From NCBI RefSeq assembly GCF_000498575.2, contig NZ_AWSQ01000001.1, positions 911,914 to 975,913 on the forward strand: 64,000 nucleotides of DNA, in the 5' to 3' direction. The position numbers and the translations under genes were made by a program. Below the pieces are notes generated by a model. The model did not search any database and was not told the origin of the DNA. It was given only the letters and a program-made list of their open reading frames with translations. This DNA comes from Pseudomonas taeanensis MS-3 (GTDB taxonomy: Bacteria; Pseudomonadota; Gammaproteobacteria; Pseudomonadales; Pseudomonadaceae). Shown one piece after another: positions 19,924-29,049 of the stretch (position 1 is its first letter; each line of letters opens with the position of its first letter).

Positions 19924-21420
19924 TCAGCCGTGCGGGCTGCCGCGATATTGCAGGGCCTCGGCCAGGTGGTGGCGCGCGATCATTTCGACCTGCTCCAGGT
20001 CGGCCAGGGTGCGCGCCACCTTGAGCACTCGGTGCGCCGCGCGCAGGGACAGGCCGAGGCGTTCGCAGGCGCTCTCCAGCCAGCTTTGATCGACGCTGAT
20101 CAAGGCGCAATGTTGGCGCAGGCCGGGCAGGTCGAGGAAGGCATTGGCCACGCCTTGGCGCTGCAGTTGCCGCTGTCGGGCACGGGCGACCAGGGCAGCG
20201 CTGCTTGCCGTGTCGGCGCCATGCTCGGGGGACACATGCAGGGCGGTGGTTTCGCGCGCCACGCTGATGTGCAGATCGATACGGTCGAGCAGCGGCCCAG
20301 AGAGCTTGCCGCGGTAACGCGCGATCTGTTCCGGGCTGCAGCGGCAACGACCGCTGGGGTCGCCGAGAAAACCACAGGGACAGGGATTCATTGCCGCGAC
20401 CAGCTGAAAGCGCGCGGGGAAACGCACCTTGTCGCGGGCCCGGGCGATGACAATCTGTCCGCTCTCCAGCGGCTCGCGCAGCACCTCCAGTACCTTGCGG
20501 TCGAACTCGGGAAGCTCATCGAGGAACAAGACGCCCTGGTGGGCCAGGGTAATCTCGCCGGGCTGGGGCCGACTGCCGCCGCCGACCAGTGCCGGAGCGG
20601 AGGCACTGTGATGCGGATTCCTGAACGGGCGCTGCGGCCAGGCTTCCAGCGGTGCATGGCTGACGACCGACTGAATGGCGGCGACCTGCAGGGCTTCCTG
20701 CTCGTCCAGCGGTGGCAGCAAGCCGGGCAGGCGGCTGGCCAGCAGGGTCTTGCCGGTGCCTGGGGGGCCGGTAAACAACAGGTTGTGCGAGCCTGCCGCC
20801 GCGACCAGCAGGGCGCGTTTGGCGGCGGTTTGCCCCTGTACTTCGGCGAGGTCCGGGTAGGGCAGGCTTTGGCGCAGCAGTCCCTGGGCCTGGTAAGGCG
20901 CGATGGGCGTCTGACCGGTGAAGTGCGCGGCCAACTCCAGCAAATGCTCCACGGCGATCACGCACAGTCCGGAGGCCAGGCTGGCCTCCTCGGCGTTGGC
21001 TTTCGGTACCACCAGGCTGCGTCCGGCGGCGCGCGCCGCCAGGGCCGCGGGCAACACGCCCTGCACCGGGCGTACGGCGCCGGACAGGGCCAGCTCACCG
21101 AGGCACTCGACCTGTTCCAGGGCGGTGGCCGGTATCTGGCCACTGGCGGCGAGGATGCCCAGGGCGATGGCCAGGTCGAAGCGCCCGCCATCTTTCGGCA
21201 AGTCGGCCGGTGCCAGGTTCAGGGTGATGCGTCGCGGGGGGAAGTCGAAGGCGCAATTGAGGATGGCGCTGCGCACCCGGTCCTTGCTTTCCTTGACCGC
21301 CGTTTCTGGAAGGCCGACCAGGGCCAGTGACGGCAGGCCGTTGGCCAGGTGCGCCTCGACGGTGACGGCGGGCGCTTCGACGCCGACTTGGGCGCGGCTG
21401 TGGACTATGGCCAGGGACAT
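19924..21420 (-). CDS. comM: YifB/ComM Mg-chelatase-like AAA+ ATPase
   Basis: The protein of 498 residues begins MSLAIVHSRAQVGVEAPAVTVEAHLANGLP, the ComM/YifB N-terminal (Lon-protease-like) domain. The central AAA+ domain has Walker A GPPGTGKTLLASRLPGLLPP and Walker B LFLDELPEF; the C-terminal helical domain ends with ARTLADLE. ComM is a hexameric helicase that promotes branch migration during natural transformation. It is found widely, also in species not known to be competent. The start ATG is preceded by AAGGAG. The neighbouring gene upstream is ubiK, read in the same direction after 34 bases. Confidence 0.92.
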   Translation of the reverse strand: MSLAIVHSRAQVGVEAPAVTVEAHLANGLPSLALVGLPETAVKESKDRVRSAILNCAFDFPPRRITLNLAPADLPKDGGRFDLAIALGILAASGQIPATALEQVECLGELALSGAVRPVQGVLPAALAARAAGRSLVVPKANAEEASLASGLCVIAVEHLLELAAHFTGQTPIAPYQAQGLLRQSLPYPDLAEVQGQTAAKRALLVAAAGSHNLLFTGPPGTGKTLLASRLPGLLPPLDEQEALQVAAIQSVVSHAPLEAWPQRPFRNPHHSASAPALVGGGSRPQPGEITLAHQGVLFLDELPEFDRKVLEVLREPLESGQIVIARARDKVRFPARFQLVAAMNPCPCGFLGDPSGRCRCSPEQIARYRGKLSGPLLDRIDLHISVARETTALHVSPEHGADTASSAALVARARQRQLQRQGVANAFLDLPGLRQHCALISVDQSWLESACERLGLSLRAAHRVLKVARTLADLEQVEMIARHHLAEALQYRGSPHG

Positions 21421-21454
21421 CGATCACTCCTTGATCGTCTGCCGGCCGAGTAGA

Positions 21455-21727
21455 TTACTCGGTGGGCGGCGCGGGCTCGGTTACGACGCGGGCTTCCAGT
21501 TCGCTGACCTTGGCTTCCAGTGCCTCCAGGCGCGCACGGGTGCGGGCCAGCACGATCATCTGGCTGTCGAATTCTTCCCGGCTGACCAGGTCGAGTTTAC
21601 TGAAGCCGCTCTGCAACAAGGCTTTGAACTGGGCTTCGAACTCGCTGCGGGGCAGCGGCGTACTGCCGTCGAACAGGCGTGAGGCGTGGGCGCTGAGGGC
21701 ATCGAGCAGGGCTTTGGGCGGCAACAT
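21455..21727 (-). CDS. ubiK: UbiK/BMFP-family accessory protein
   Basis: The protein of 90 residues has a C-terminal coiled coil rich in Glu/Arg/Leu (EEFDSQMIVLARTRARLEAL, then EAKVSELEARV), as in the YqiC/BMFP family. UbiK helps the aerobic ubiquinone-synthesis enzymes UbiJ and UbiI/H by binding lipid membranes. The frame stays open further upstream to 22036, but that part lies in the glnK control region and shows no family similarity. MLPPKALLDALS is the family start. The ribosome site is weak. Placement between comM and glnK agrees with other Pseudomonas. Confidence 0.85.
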   Translation of the reverse strand: MLPPKALLDALSAHASRLFDGSTPLPRSEFEAQFKALLQSGFSKLDLVSREEFDSQMIVLARTRARLEALEAKVSELEARVVTEPAPPTE

Positions 21728-21797
21728 GGCAGGGTTCCAGAGGCAGACGGACGGCAGTGTAGCACGCGGTCCAAGCTTGGGCGGGGACGCCCAGCGC

Positions 21798-21847
21798 TGC
21801 ACAATTATCGCGCACCCAGTGTGGGGCGGTCGCACTATTGTCGTGCA
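21798..21847 (+). promoter_or_regulatory. Two NtrC-like enhancer sites upstream of glnK
   Basis: Two 17-bp dyads match the TGCAC-N7-GTGCA type of NtrC site: TGCACAATTATCGCGCA at 21798-21814 and CGCACTATTGTCGTGCA at 21831-21847. Their centres are 33 bp apart, about three helical turns, and lie about 110-145 bases upstream of the predicted start of transcription. This is the classical layout of a nitrogen-regulated glnK-amtB operon. The sites are seen by eye and need confirmation. Confidence 0.65.
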
Positions 21848-21923
21848 TTGATCACCCGGTAAATTCGAGACTAGCGCCGTGTTTAGGCAGTAACTATCTG
21901 AAAAAATGTGTTTTTTGTGTAAC

Positions 21924-21939
21924 TGGCAAGCTTTCTGCT
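21924..21939 (+). promoter_or_regulatory. Sigma54 (-24/-12) promoter of glnK-amtB
   Basis: TGGCAAGCTTTCTGCT shows the invariant GG and GC separated by ten bases and a TGGCA -24 element. Transcription would start near 21950, leaving a leader of about 190 bases before glnK. It lies downstream of the two NtrC-like dyads at a usual distance. The -12 part (TGCT) departs slightly from TTGC. Confidence 0.65.
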
Positions 21940-22086
21940 TAATCGTCCATGAAGCACGCACCGATGCAGTTCCGGTGCATGAGGCGAATCGCAGAAGTGC
22001 TTCGCCGGGAACGGTTGGTGGATAGGGATCGCCCACGCTCGGGCAGCCGATGCATTACAAAAGCCAGACACTGCGCTTAGACTTGA

Positions 22087-22476
<390 letters not shown>

Positions 22477-22513
22477 ACCTCCGAACGAACCCCCACGCCC
22501 CAGGAGTTAAACC

Positions 22514-23827
22514 ATGACTCTGCGAAAAATCGCAGGGCTAGGCGCCCTATTGTCTCTCGTTCCTGGCCTGGCCATGGCCGAGGATGCGAGCCTCAACGGT
22601 GGCGACACAGCCTGGATGCTGGTTGCGACCGTGCTTGTGCTATTCATGACGATTCCAGGCCTGGCCTTGTTCTACGCCGGTATGGTGCGTTCGAAGAACG
22701 TCCTCTCGGTGCTGATGCAGTGTTTTGCCGTGACCGGTCTGGTCAGCATTCTGTGGGTTGTCTACGGCTACAGCCTGGCGTTTGACACCACCGGCATGGA
22801 GCAGGGAGTGCTGAACTTCAACTCCTTGGTCGGCGGCCTGTCGAAGGCCTTCCTCAGTGGCTTGACCACCGACAGCCTGGTCGCGGCGATTCCGGAGAGT
22901 GTGTTCATCACCTTCCAGATGACCTTCGCTATCATCACCCCTGCCTTGATCGTCGGCGCCTTCGCCGAGCGCATGAAGTTCTCGGCCATGCTGATCTTCA
23001 TGGCAGTGTGGTTCACCCTGGTCTATGCGCCGATCGCGCACATGGTCTGGAGCGGTGACGGCGCGCTGCTGTGGGATTGGGGGGTGCTCGATTTCGCCGG
23101 CGGCACTGTGGTGCACATCAACGCTGGTATCGCCGGTCTGGTGGCCTGCCTGGTACTGGGCAAGCGAAAGGGTTTCCCGACTACCGCCATGCCGCCGCAC
23201 AACCTGGGTTACACCCTGATTGGCGCGAGCATGCTCTGGGTTGGCTGGTTCGGCTTCAACGCCGGCTCCGCCGTGGCTGCCAACGGTACCGCGGGCATGG
23301 CCATGCTGGTCACCCAGATAGCCACGGCCACCGCCGCGCTGGGCTGGATGTTCGCCGAGTGGATCACCCACCGCAAACCAAGCGTGCTGGGCATCGCCTC
23401 CGGCGCCGTAGCGGGCTTGGTGGCGATCACCCCGGCCTCGGGTACGGCAGGCCCGATGGGGGCCTTGGCGATTGGTCTGGCGGCAGGGGTGATCTGCTTC
23501 TTCTGCGCCACCAGCCTGAAACGCAAACTGGGTTATGACGACTCGCTGGACGTGTTCGGCGTACATGCCATGGGTGGCATCGTCGGCGCCATCCTCACAG
23601 GTGCCTTCGCCGCACCGAGTCTGGGTGGTTTCGGCACAGTCGAGGATATTCCCGCGCAGTTGTGGATACAGATCGAAGGTGTGGTCTTTACGGTGGCCTA
23701 CACAGCTATCGTGACTTTCGTGATTCTCAAGGTGATCGACCTAGTGATGGGCCTACGGGTCAGCGAAGAGGAAGAGACAGTCGGTCTCGACCTCGCCCTG
23801 CACAACGAGCGCGGCTACAACTTGTAA
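22514..23827 (+). CDS. amtB: Ammonium channel AmtB (copy 1)
   Basis: The 437-residue precursor has a signal peptide (residues 1-22, ending LAMAE) and eleven membrane segments. The first pore histidine is H176 in YAPIAHMVW, and the second is in DVFGVHAMGG. The phenylalanine and GWFGFN segments of the Amt/Rh family are present, as is the conserved C-terminal tail that contacts GlnK (GLRVSEEEETVGLDLALHNERGYNL). It conducts ammonium into the cell when nitrogen is scarce. It is co-transcribed with glnK. Confidence 0.95.
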   Translation: MTLRKIAGLGALLSLVPGLAMAEDASLNGGDTAWMLVATVLVLFMTIPGLALFYAGMVRSKNVLSVLMQCFAVTGLVSILWVVYGYSLAFDTTGMEQGVLNFNSLVGGLSKAFLSGLTTDSLVAAIPESVFITFQMTFAIITPALIVGAFAERMKFSAMLIFMAVWFTLVYAPIAHMVWSGDGALLWDWGVLDFAGGTVVHINAGIAGLVACLVLGKRKGFPTTAMPPHNLGYTLIGASMLWVGWFGFNAGSAVAANGTAGMAMLVTQIATATAALGWMFAEWITHRKPSVLGIASGAVAGLVAITPASGTAGPMGALAIGLAAGVICFFCATSLKRKLGYDDSLDVFGVHAMGGIVGAILTGAFAAPSLGGFGTVEDIPAQLWIQIEGVVFTVAYTAIVTFVILKVIDLVMGLRVSEEEETVGLDLALHNERGYNL

Positions 23828-23906
23828 GCACACGGAGCGCGCCCGGAGCCAACCCGGGCGTCTTAACCGAACAGCGCTATAAAAGCGCGACGGCAAGAGG
23901 TGAACC

Positions 23907-25157
23907 ATGGACAACACAGCATTGACTGCACTGCAGTACGGTTTTGATACTTTCTACTTTCTGGTCTGCGGCGCCCTGGTGATGTGGATGGCGGCCGGTT
24001 TCGCCATGCTCGAAGCGGGCTTGGTACGGGCTAAGAACACTACCGAAATCCTCACCAAGAACATCGCCCTGTACGCAGTGGCCAGCGTGATGTACCTGGT
24101 GATCGGCTATCACATCATGTACTCCAGTCCCGAAGGTGGCATCCTGCCGAGTCTGGGCTTTCTGCTTGGCGCCGAGAACAGCGTCGACTCCGTCCTTGCC
24201 GGTGGCGATGACGCGCCTTACTACTCGGCACGTTCCGATTTCTTCTTCCAGGTGGTGTTCGCCGCGACCTGTATGTCGATCGTCTCCGGTGCGGTGGCCG
24301 AGCGCATGAAGCTGTGGGCCTTCCTCGCCTTCGCCGTGGTCATGACCGGTTTCATCTACCCGGTGCAGGGTTTCTGGAAGTGGGGCTCGGGCTTTCTTAA
24401 CGAAGCCGGCTTCCTCGATTTCGCCGGTTCCGGTGTGGTGCACATGGCCGGGGCAACGGCCGCGCTGGCGGGCGTCCTGCTGTTGGGCGCGCGTAAAGGC
24501 AAGTACGGTGCGAACGGTCAGGTCAATGCCATTCCTGGCTGCAACATGCCGATGGCGACCCTCGGTGCCTTTATCCTGTGGATGGGCTGGTTCGGCTTCA
24601 ACGGCGGCTCGCAGCTGAAAATGAGCACCATTGAGGATGCCAACGCAGTGGCCCAGGTGTTCGTCAACACCAACATGGCCGCCGCCGGCGGCCTGATCGC
24701 GGCAATGATCGTCGCGCGCATTCTGTTTGGAAAAAGCGACCTGACCATGGCGCTCAACGGTGCCTTGGCCGGTCTGGTGGCGATCACCGCCGAACCGCTG
24801 ACACCGAGCGCCCTGCAGGCCACCCTGATTGGTGGTGTCGGCGGCGTGCTGGTGGTGTTCTCCATCCTCGGCCTGGACAAACTCAAGCTCGATGATCCAG
24901 TCGGTGCCATATCGGTGCACGGTGTGGTCGGCATCTGGGGTCTGCTGGCGGTCTGCCTGACTAACGGCGACGCCAGCCTGGGCGCGCAACTGCTGGGTAT
25001 TGGTTGCATCTTCGCCTGGGTGTTCGTCGCCAGCCTGATCGTCTGGTCGATCCTCAAGGCGGTGATCGGTCTGCGGGTCAGCGAGGAAGAAGAGTACGAG
25101 GGCGTGGACCTCGCCGAGTGTGGAATGGAAGCCTATCCAGAGTTCACCAAATCCTGA
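23907..25157 (+). CDS. Second ammonium transporter family protein (AmtB2)
   Basis: The protein of 416 residues is an Amt/Rh family member with eleven predicted membrane segments, but it lacks the signal peptide of the first copy. It is a distant paralogue: the segment aligned with PIAHMVW reads PVQGFWKW, so the first pore histidine is replaced by Gly155. The second one is kept (ISVHGVVG). The C-terminal tail again carries GLRVSEEEEYEGVDL, suggesting GlnK control. It lies 79 bases after amtB, probably in the same operon, with a terminator just behind it. A tandem amtB pair is also known in P. stutzeri, from memory. Whether it transports ammonium like copy 1 is uncertain. Confidence 0.88.
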   Translation: MDNTALTALQYGFDTFYFLVCGALVMWMAAGFAMLEAGLVRAKNTTEILTKNIALYAVASVMYLVIGYHIMYSSPEGGILPSLGFLLGAENSVDSVLAGGDDAPYYSARSDFFFQVVFAATCMSIVSGAVAERMKLWAFLAFAVVMTGFIYPVQGFWKWGSGFLNEAGFLDFAGSGVVHMAGATAALAGVLLLGARKGKYGANGQVNAIPGCNMPMATLGAFILWMGWFGFNGGSQLKMSTIEDANAVAQVFVNTNMAAAGGLIAAMIVARILFGKSDLTMALNGALAGLVAITAEPLTPSALQATLIGGVGGVLVVFSILGLDKLKLDDPVGAISVHGVVGIWGLLAVCLTNGDASLGAQLLGIGCIFAWVFVASLIVWSILKAVIGLRVSEEEEYEGVDLAECGMEAYPEFTKS

Positions 25158-25177
25158 TCCATTGCAGTTTTAACCTG

Positions 25178-25206
25178 GGGCGCCTAAGGGCGCCCTTTGT
25201 TTTTTC
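25178..25206 (+). terminator. Terminator of the glnK-amtB-amtB2 operon
   Basis: The stem GGGCGCC, loop TAAG and stem GGCGCCC are followed by TTTGTTTTTT, 21 bases after the amtB2 stop. It marks the operon end. Confidence 0.9.
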
Positions 25207-25392
25207 TGGCGGCGCGCTAGAATGCCCGACGATGGACACAGTTCGCTCGACGAAGGGTGTTCGTTCGAGCCTGCGCGCGGCGCGGCTGGCGACTTTGCCA
25301 GGCAAAGCCATTGAATTTTTTTACGGTGGGGTGCTAAGCACCGCACAGCTGGGCTATAACTAATCTGCTTTTCGCAAGTCATGAGGTTGAAC

Positions 25393-25728
25393 ATGAGCGA
25401 CGACGAACTGGAACACGACGAGTTGGAAGGGGCTGACGAGGACGACGGCGAGGAGCTGGCGGCAGCCGATAGCGGTGATGGCGACAGCGACGATGAAGAT
25501 GATGGCGACGTCGTTGCCGGCGCCAAGAGCAAAGGCAAAGGCAAAGCCAAGGCGGTGACGCCCGAAGAGTTGCCGAGCATCGAAGCCAAACAGAAAGAGC
25601 GCGATGCGCTGGCCAGTGCCATGGAAGAGTTTCTCGCGCGCGGCGGCAAGGTGCAGGAGGTTGAGCCCAATGTGGTCTCCGACCCACCTAAGAAGCCGGA
25701 CAGCAAATACGGCAGCCGCCCTATCTGA
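25393..25728 (+). CDS. sutA: RNA-polymerase-associated slow-growth regulator SutA
   Basis: The 111-residue protein has a very acidic N-terminal half (runs of Asp/Glu with Ser/Gly, low complexity), a short basic stretch (SKGKGKAKA), a predicted helix (IEAKQKERDALASAMEEFLARGG) and the conserved tail PPKKPDSKYGSRPI. This matches what I remember of SutA of P. aeruginosa, which binds RNA polymerase and raises transcription of housekeeping genes during starvation. The ATG at 25393 follows GAGG. An in-frame ATG four codons earlier is less likely. A perfect terminator follows. Confidence 0.85.
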   Translation: MSDDELEHDELEGADEDDGEELAAADSGDGDSDDEDDGDVVAGAKSKGKGKAKAVTPEELPSIEAKQKERDALASAMEEFLARGGKVQEVEPNVVSDPPKKPDSKYGSRPI

Positions 25729-25740
25729 GGGATGAATGCC

Positions 25741-25776
25741 CACAAAAAAGCCCGTCAATCGACGGGCTTTTTTGTG
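25741..25776. terminator. Bidirectional terminator between sutA and the HAD gene
   Basis: A perfect 16-bp stem (arms 25741-25756 and 25761-25776) with loop AATC has an A-run on one side and a T-run on the other, so it can end transcripts of sutA and of the convergent lysA-xerC-HAD set. Confidence 0.93.
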
Positions 25777-25807
25777 GGTGGTAATCGCTGCAGGGTGAGG
25801 CGTTGAT

Positions 25808-26503
25808 TCAGGTCCAGTGCAGCAGCAGCTCTGGCAATTCGCCCAGGTTGCCGATCTCGGCGTCCGCCTTGCCTTCACCTTCCCAGATTTTGCCCAGCGG
25901 GTTGAACCAGATCGCCCGCAGGCCGGCGGCCTGCGCACCGGCTATGTCGTCGCTAGGATGATCGCCGATGTGTACGGCGTGCTCGGCCGCGATGCCGGCG
26001 CGCTTGAGGGCTTCGAGGAAGGGTTTCGGGTCCGGCTTGCCGATCCCCAGTTCCTCCGCGCAGAGGGCGAACTGGAAGTAATCGGCCAGGCCCAGGCGGC
26101 GCACGTCGGCATTACCGTTGGTGATGACCCCGAGCTGATAGCGGTTGGCCAAGGTCTCCAGGGTCGGATGGACCTCGGCGAACAGTTCGACCTGATGGCG
26201 TGCGGCGAGAAACACCTGGAAACCGCCCTCGGCCAGGAGAGCGGCCTCATCCTGCGGATAACCGGCATCACTCAGGGCATGCAGGAGAATGCGCCGGCGC
26301 AACTCGCTCAAGCGATGCTTGAGCATCGGCTCGGCGTGCAACAGGTTGGCGCGAATCGACCACAAATGTTCAACCGGTACGGCGCCCAGGCGCGGGGCGT
26401 GCATGGTCAACCAATTGCGCAGCGCCGCTTCGGCGTCCTGCATGACCGGCGAGACATCCCACAGGGTGTCGTCGAGGTCGAAGGTGATCAACTGAACGGT
26501 CAT
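25808..26503 (-). CDS. HAD-superfamily hydrolase (subfamily IA)
   Basis: The protein of 231 residues has HAD motif [11 protein letters not shown] at residues 8-17, motif II in [10 protein letters not shown], the lysine in [10 protein letters not shown] and motif III in [13 protein letters not shown]. These residues make it a probable phosphatase acting on a small phosphorylated metabolite; the substrate is unknown. It overlaps xerC by four bases (ATGA type) and is the last gene of the leftward lptM-lysA-dapF set, as in P. aeruginosa. Confidence 0.88.
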   Translation of the reverse strand: MTVQLITFDLDDTLWDVSPVMQDAEAALRNWLTMHAPRLGAVPVEHLWSIRANLLHAEPMLKHRLSELRRRILLHALSDAGYPQDEAALLAEGGFQVFLAARHQVELFAEVHPTLETLANRYQLGVITNGNADVRRLGLADYFQFALCAEELGIGKPDPKPFLEALKRAGIAAEHAVHIGDHPSDDIAGAQAAGLRAIWFNPLGKIWEGEGKADAEIGNLGELPELLLHWT

Positions 26504-27396
26504 TCTGTACTGCCCTTACGTTTGGCCCGTGGGTGGGCACGATCATATACCGTGGCCAGGTGCTGGAAATCCAGGTGGGTATAAATCTGCGTGGTGGCGA
26601 TGTCGGCATGGCCGAGCAGCTCTTGCACCGCGCGCAGGTCCTGCGAGGACTCCAGCATATGGCTGGCGAACGAATGCCGCAGCATATGCGGGTGCAGGTG
26701 TTGGCCGAGCTCGCGCACGCCGGCCTGACGCACGCGCAATTGCACCGCGCGTGGCCCCAGGCGGCGGCCCTTCTGGCTGATGAATACCGCATCATCGGCG
26801 GGGTTGGCTAGGGCGCGTAGCGGCAACCAGCTTTCCAGTGCCTGGCGGGCCATGCGCCCGACCGGCAGCTCACGACTCTTGTTGCCCTTGCCGCGCACCC
26901 GCACCAGGCCCGCGGGCAGGTCGAGGCCGTCGAGATTTAGCTCGACCAGCTCGGACAGGCGCAGGCCCGAGGAGTAGAACAGTTCGAGTATGGCCTGGTC
27001 GCGGAGGGCGATGAAGTCGTCTTCCACCGCACCATCGAGCAGCTGGGCAGTGCGGTCGGCATCCAGGGTTTTCGGCAGCCGGCGCTCGCCTTTCGGCGGA
27101 GTCAGGCCGCTGGCTGGATCATGCTGGCTATGACCTTCACGGAGCAGGTAGCGGTACAGACCGCGTATCGCCGAGAGCAAGCGGGCCAGGCTACGACTGG
27201 ACTGGCCCTGCTGGTGCAGCGTGGCCAGCAGACGGCGCAGCCTGCGAGCGTCCAGGTCGGCCCAGGCGGACAGCTGCTCAGCCTCGCAGAACGTCAGAAC
27301 CTTGCCGAGATCGCGGCGGTAGCCGTCCAGGGTATGCCGGGAGACTTGGCGCTCGCTGCGCAGGTGTTCGAGGTAGGCATCTAAATCGGTCTGCAT
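26500..27396 (-). CDS. xerC: Site-specific tyrosine recombinase XerC
   Basis: The protein of 298 residues has an N-terminal SAM-like core-binding domain (1-90) and a catalytic domain with the full tyrosine-recombinase set: R146, K170/K173, H237, R240, H263 and Y272 ([28 protein letters not shown]). With XerD it resolves chromosome dimers at dif. The neighbours (dapF, DUF484, HAD) are those of chromosomal xerC in gamma-proteobacteria, which excludes a phage integrase. Confidence 0.94.
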   Translation of the reverse strand: MQTDLDAYLEHLRSERQVSRHTLDGYRRDLGKVLTFCEAEQLSAWADLDARRLRRLLATLHQQGQSSRSLARLLSAIRGLYRYLLREGHSQHDPASGLTPPKGERRLPKTLDADRTAQLLDGAVEDDFIALRDQAILELFYSSGLRLSELVELNLDGLDLPAGLVRVRGKGNKSRELPVGRMARQALESWLPLRALANPADDAVFISQKGRRLGPRAVQLRVRQAGVRELGQHLHPHMLRHSFASHMLESSQDLRAVQELLGHADIATTQIYTHLDFQHLATVYDRAHPRAKRKGSTE

Positions 27397-27417
27397 GAAG
27401 CGCCCTCTGTCTCCACC

Positions 27418-27499
27418 GTAGGCTGGGTAGAGGCGGTGTTTGCCGAAACCCAGCTGGGTGCGCGTATCGCCGGGTTTCGCTGCGCTCTACCCAGCCTAC
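27418..27499. repeat. Nested inverted repeat between xerC and the DUF484 gene
   Basis: Outer arms GTAGGCTGGGTAGAG (27418-27432) and CTCTACCCAGCCTAC (27485-27499) are perfect complements. Inside them, CGAAACCC (27444-27451) pairs with GGGTTTCG (27472-27479). The 82-bp element looks like a REPIN or small palindromic repeat. It lies inside the leftward operon, where it would form a long mRNA hairpin between two cistrons. Confidence 0.7.
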
Positions 27500-27518
27500 C
27501 GGCTTCTAGCGCGGGTGT

Positions 27519-28217
27519 TTAACGCACCGAGCGCAATGGCGGAGAAAAGCCCGGTAGCACGCGGGCCAGGACTTCGGCGATATAGCCGAGGAACAGGGTG
27601 CCGAGGGAGCTTTTGTAGTGTTGCGGATCGGCACTGCCGATCGCCAGTACACCGTGCAAGCCCTGGTGCGACAGGGCCACCACGGCGGCCGAGCCAATCT
27701 GCTCGGCCGCGCTGTCGCCGAACAGGAACACCAGCTCATGCTTGCGCAGCACTCCGCAAATGGTCTTGCCGCCGACCAGCAGGCCGCCGATGGCCTGATG
27801 CGCTTCGGCACCGCTGACCGAGCGCCCGACCGGCAGCTGCGCCTCGCTGAACAGAATCAGGCTGACGAAGGGCACCTGGAATTCGCGGCGCAGGCTGTCT
27901 TCCACGGCACTGACCACTTCCTCCAGGCTGGCGGCATCGAGCAGGTCGAGGATCAGGCGACGAGTCTTGTCGAACAACCGGTCGTTGTCGCGCGCCACGT
28001 CCATCAGTTGCGACAGGCGGTGGCGCATTTCGATATTGCGTTCACGCAGCAGCTTCACCTGACGTTCGACCAGCGACACGGTGTCGCCGCGCTGGTGTGG
28101 GATGCGCAGCTCGGGGATGAGCTCGTCGTGGTCGATGAAGAACTCCGGGTGCAGGCGCAGATAAGCGGCGACCGTCTCCGAGTCGAGGGGCTTGGGCGAA
28201 TCCTGCTGGTCGGTCAT
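27519..28217 (-). CDS. DUF484 family (GAF-like) protein
   Basis: The protein of 232 residues matches the DUF484 family. It has an N-terminal segment [32 protein letters not shown], a coiled coil ([20 protein letters not shown]) and a GAF-like C-terminal domain. Its function is unknown; it is conserved between dapF and xerC. It overlaps the dapF stop by four bases, so the start at 28217 is secure. A frame extension upstream would lie wholly inside dapF. Confidence 0.85.
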   Translation of the reverse strand: MTDQQDSPKPLDSETVAAYLRLHPEFFIDHDELIPELRIPHQRGDTVSLVERQVKLLRERNIEMRHRLSQLMDVARDNDRLFDKTRRLILDLLDAASLEEVVSAVEDSLRREFQVPFVSLILFSEAQLPVGRSVSGAEAHQAIGGLLVGGKTICGVLRKHELVFLFGDSAAEQIGSAAVVALSHQGLHGVLAIGSADPQHYKSSLGTLFLGYIAEVLARVLPGFSPPLRSVR

Positions 28218-29044
28218 AAGCGAACCTGTCCTTCGTATACGCGCATCGCGGGCCCGGTCATCATAACGGGCTGACCGGGACCTGCCCACTCGATGCTCAG
28301 CTTGCCGCCGGGCAGCTCGAGCTGCACTGGCGAATCCATCCAGCCCTGGCGTATCGCCGCCACGGCTGCCGCGCAGGCTCCGGTGCCACAGGCCTGGGTT
28401 TCGCCGGCACCGCGCTCCCAGACGCGCAGCCGGGCGCGCTGGCGATCGATCACCTGGAGGAAGCCGACATTGACCCGTTGCGGAAAGCGCGGGTGGTGTT
28501 CCAGCTTGGCGCCCAGGCTATGCACCGGCGCATCGTCGACGCTGTCGACGCGCAGCACCGCATGCGGGTTGCCCATGGAGACGGCGGCCAGCTCGACCGC
28601 CTGGCCCTCGACCTCGACGCAATAACTCAATGCTTGCTGATCGGCCTGGAAGGGGATCTGCGCAGGCTCCAGGCGCGGCGGGCCCATGTCCACGCTGATC
28701 TGGCCGTCGGCGCGCACGTTCAGCTCGATGATGCCGCCCTTGGTTTCGACGCGAATCTGCTTCTTAACCGTCAGGCGCTTGTCCAGCACGAAGCGGGCGA
28801 AGCAGCGCGCGCCGTTGCCGCATTGCTCCACTTCCGAGCCGTCGGCGTTGAAGATGCGGTAACGGAAGTCAACGTCCGGGTTGCTCGGCGGCTCGACCAG
28901 CAGCAGTTGGTCGAAGCCGACACCGGTGTGGCGATCGCCCCACTGCTTGGCATTCTTCGGCTGGATGTGCGCGTGCTGGCTGACCAGGTCGAGGACCATG
29001 AAGTCATTGCCGAGACCGTGCATCTTGGTAAAGCGCAATAACAT
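28214..29044 (-). CDS. dapF: Diaminopimelate epimerase
   Basis: The protein of 276 residues begins [19 protein letters not shown] and has both catalytic cysteines: C75 in EQCGNGARC and the second in [10 protein letters not shown]. It converts LL- to meso-diaminopimelate, the precursor of lysine and peptidoglycan. It starts five bases after the lysA stop, and its end overlaps the DUF484 gene, so translation is probably coupled. Confidence 0.96.
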   Translation of the reverse strand: MLLRFTKMHGLGNDFMVLDLVSQHAHIQPKNAKQWGDRHTGVGFDQLLLVEPPSNPDVDFRYRIFNADGSEVEQCGNGARCFARFVLDKRLTVKKQIRVETKGGIIELNVRADGQISVDMGPPRLEPAQIPFQADQQALSYCVEVEGQAVELAAVSMGNPHAVLRVDSVDDAPVHSLGAKLEHHPRFPQRVNVGFLQVIDRQRARLRVWERGAGETQACGTGACAAAVAAIRQGWMDSPVQLELPGGKLSIEWAGPGQPVMMTGPAMRVYEGQVRL

Positions 29045-29049
29045 CCCGG

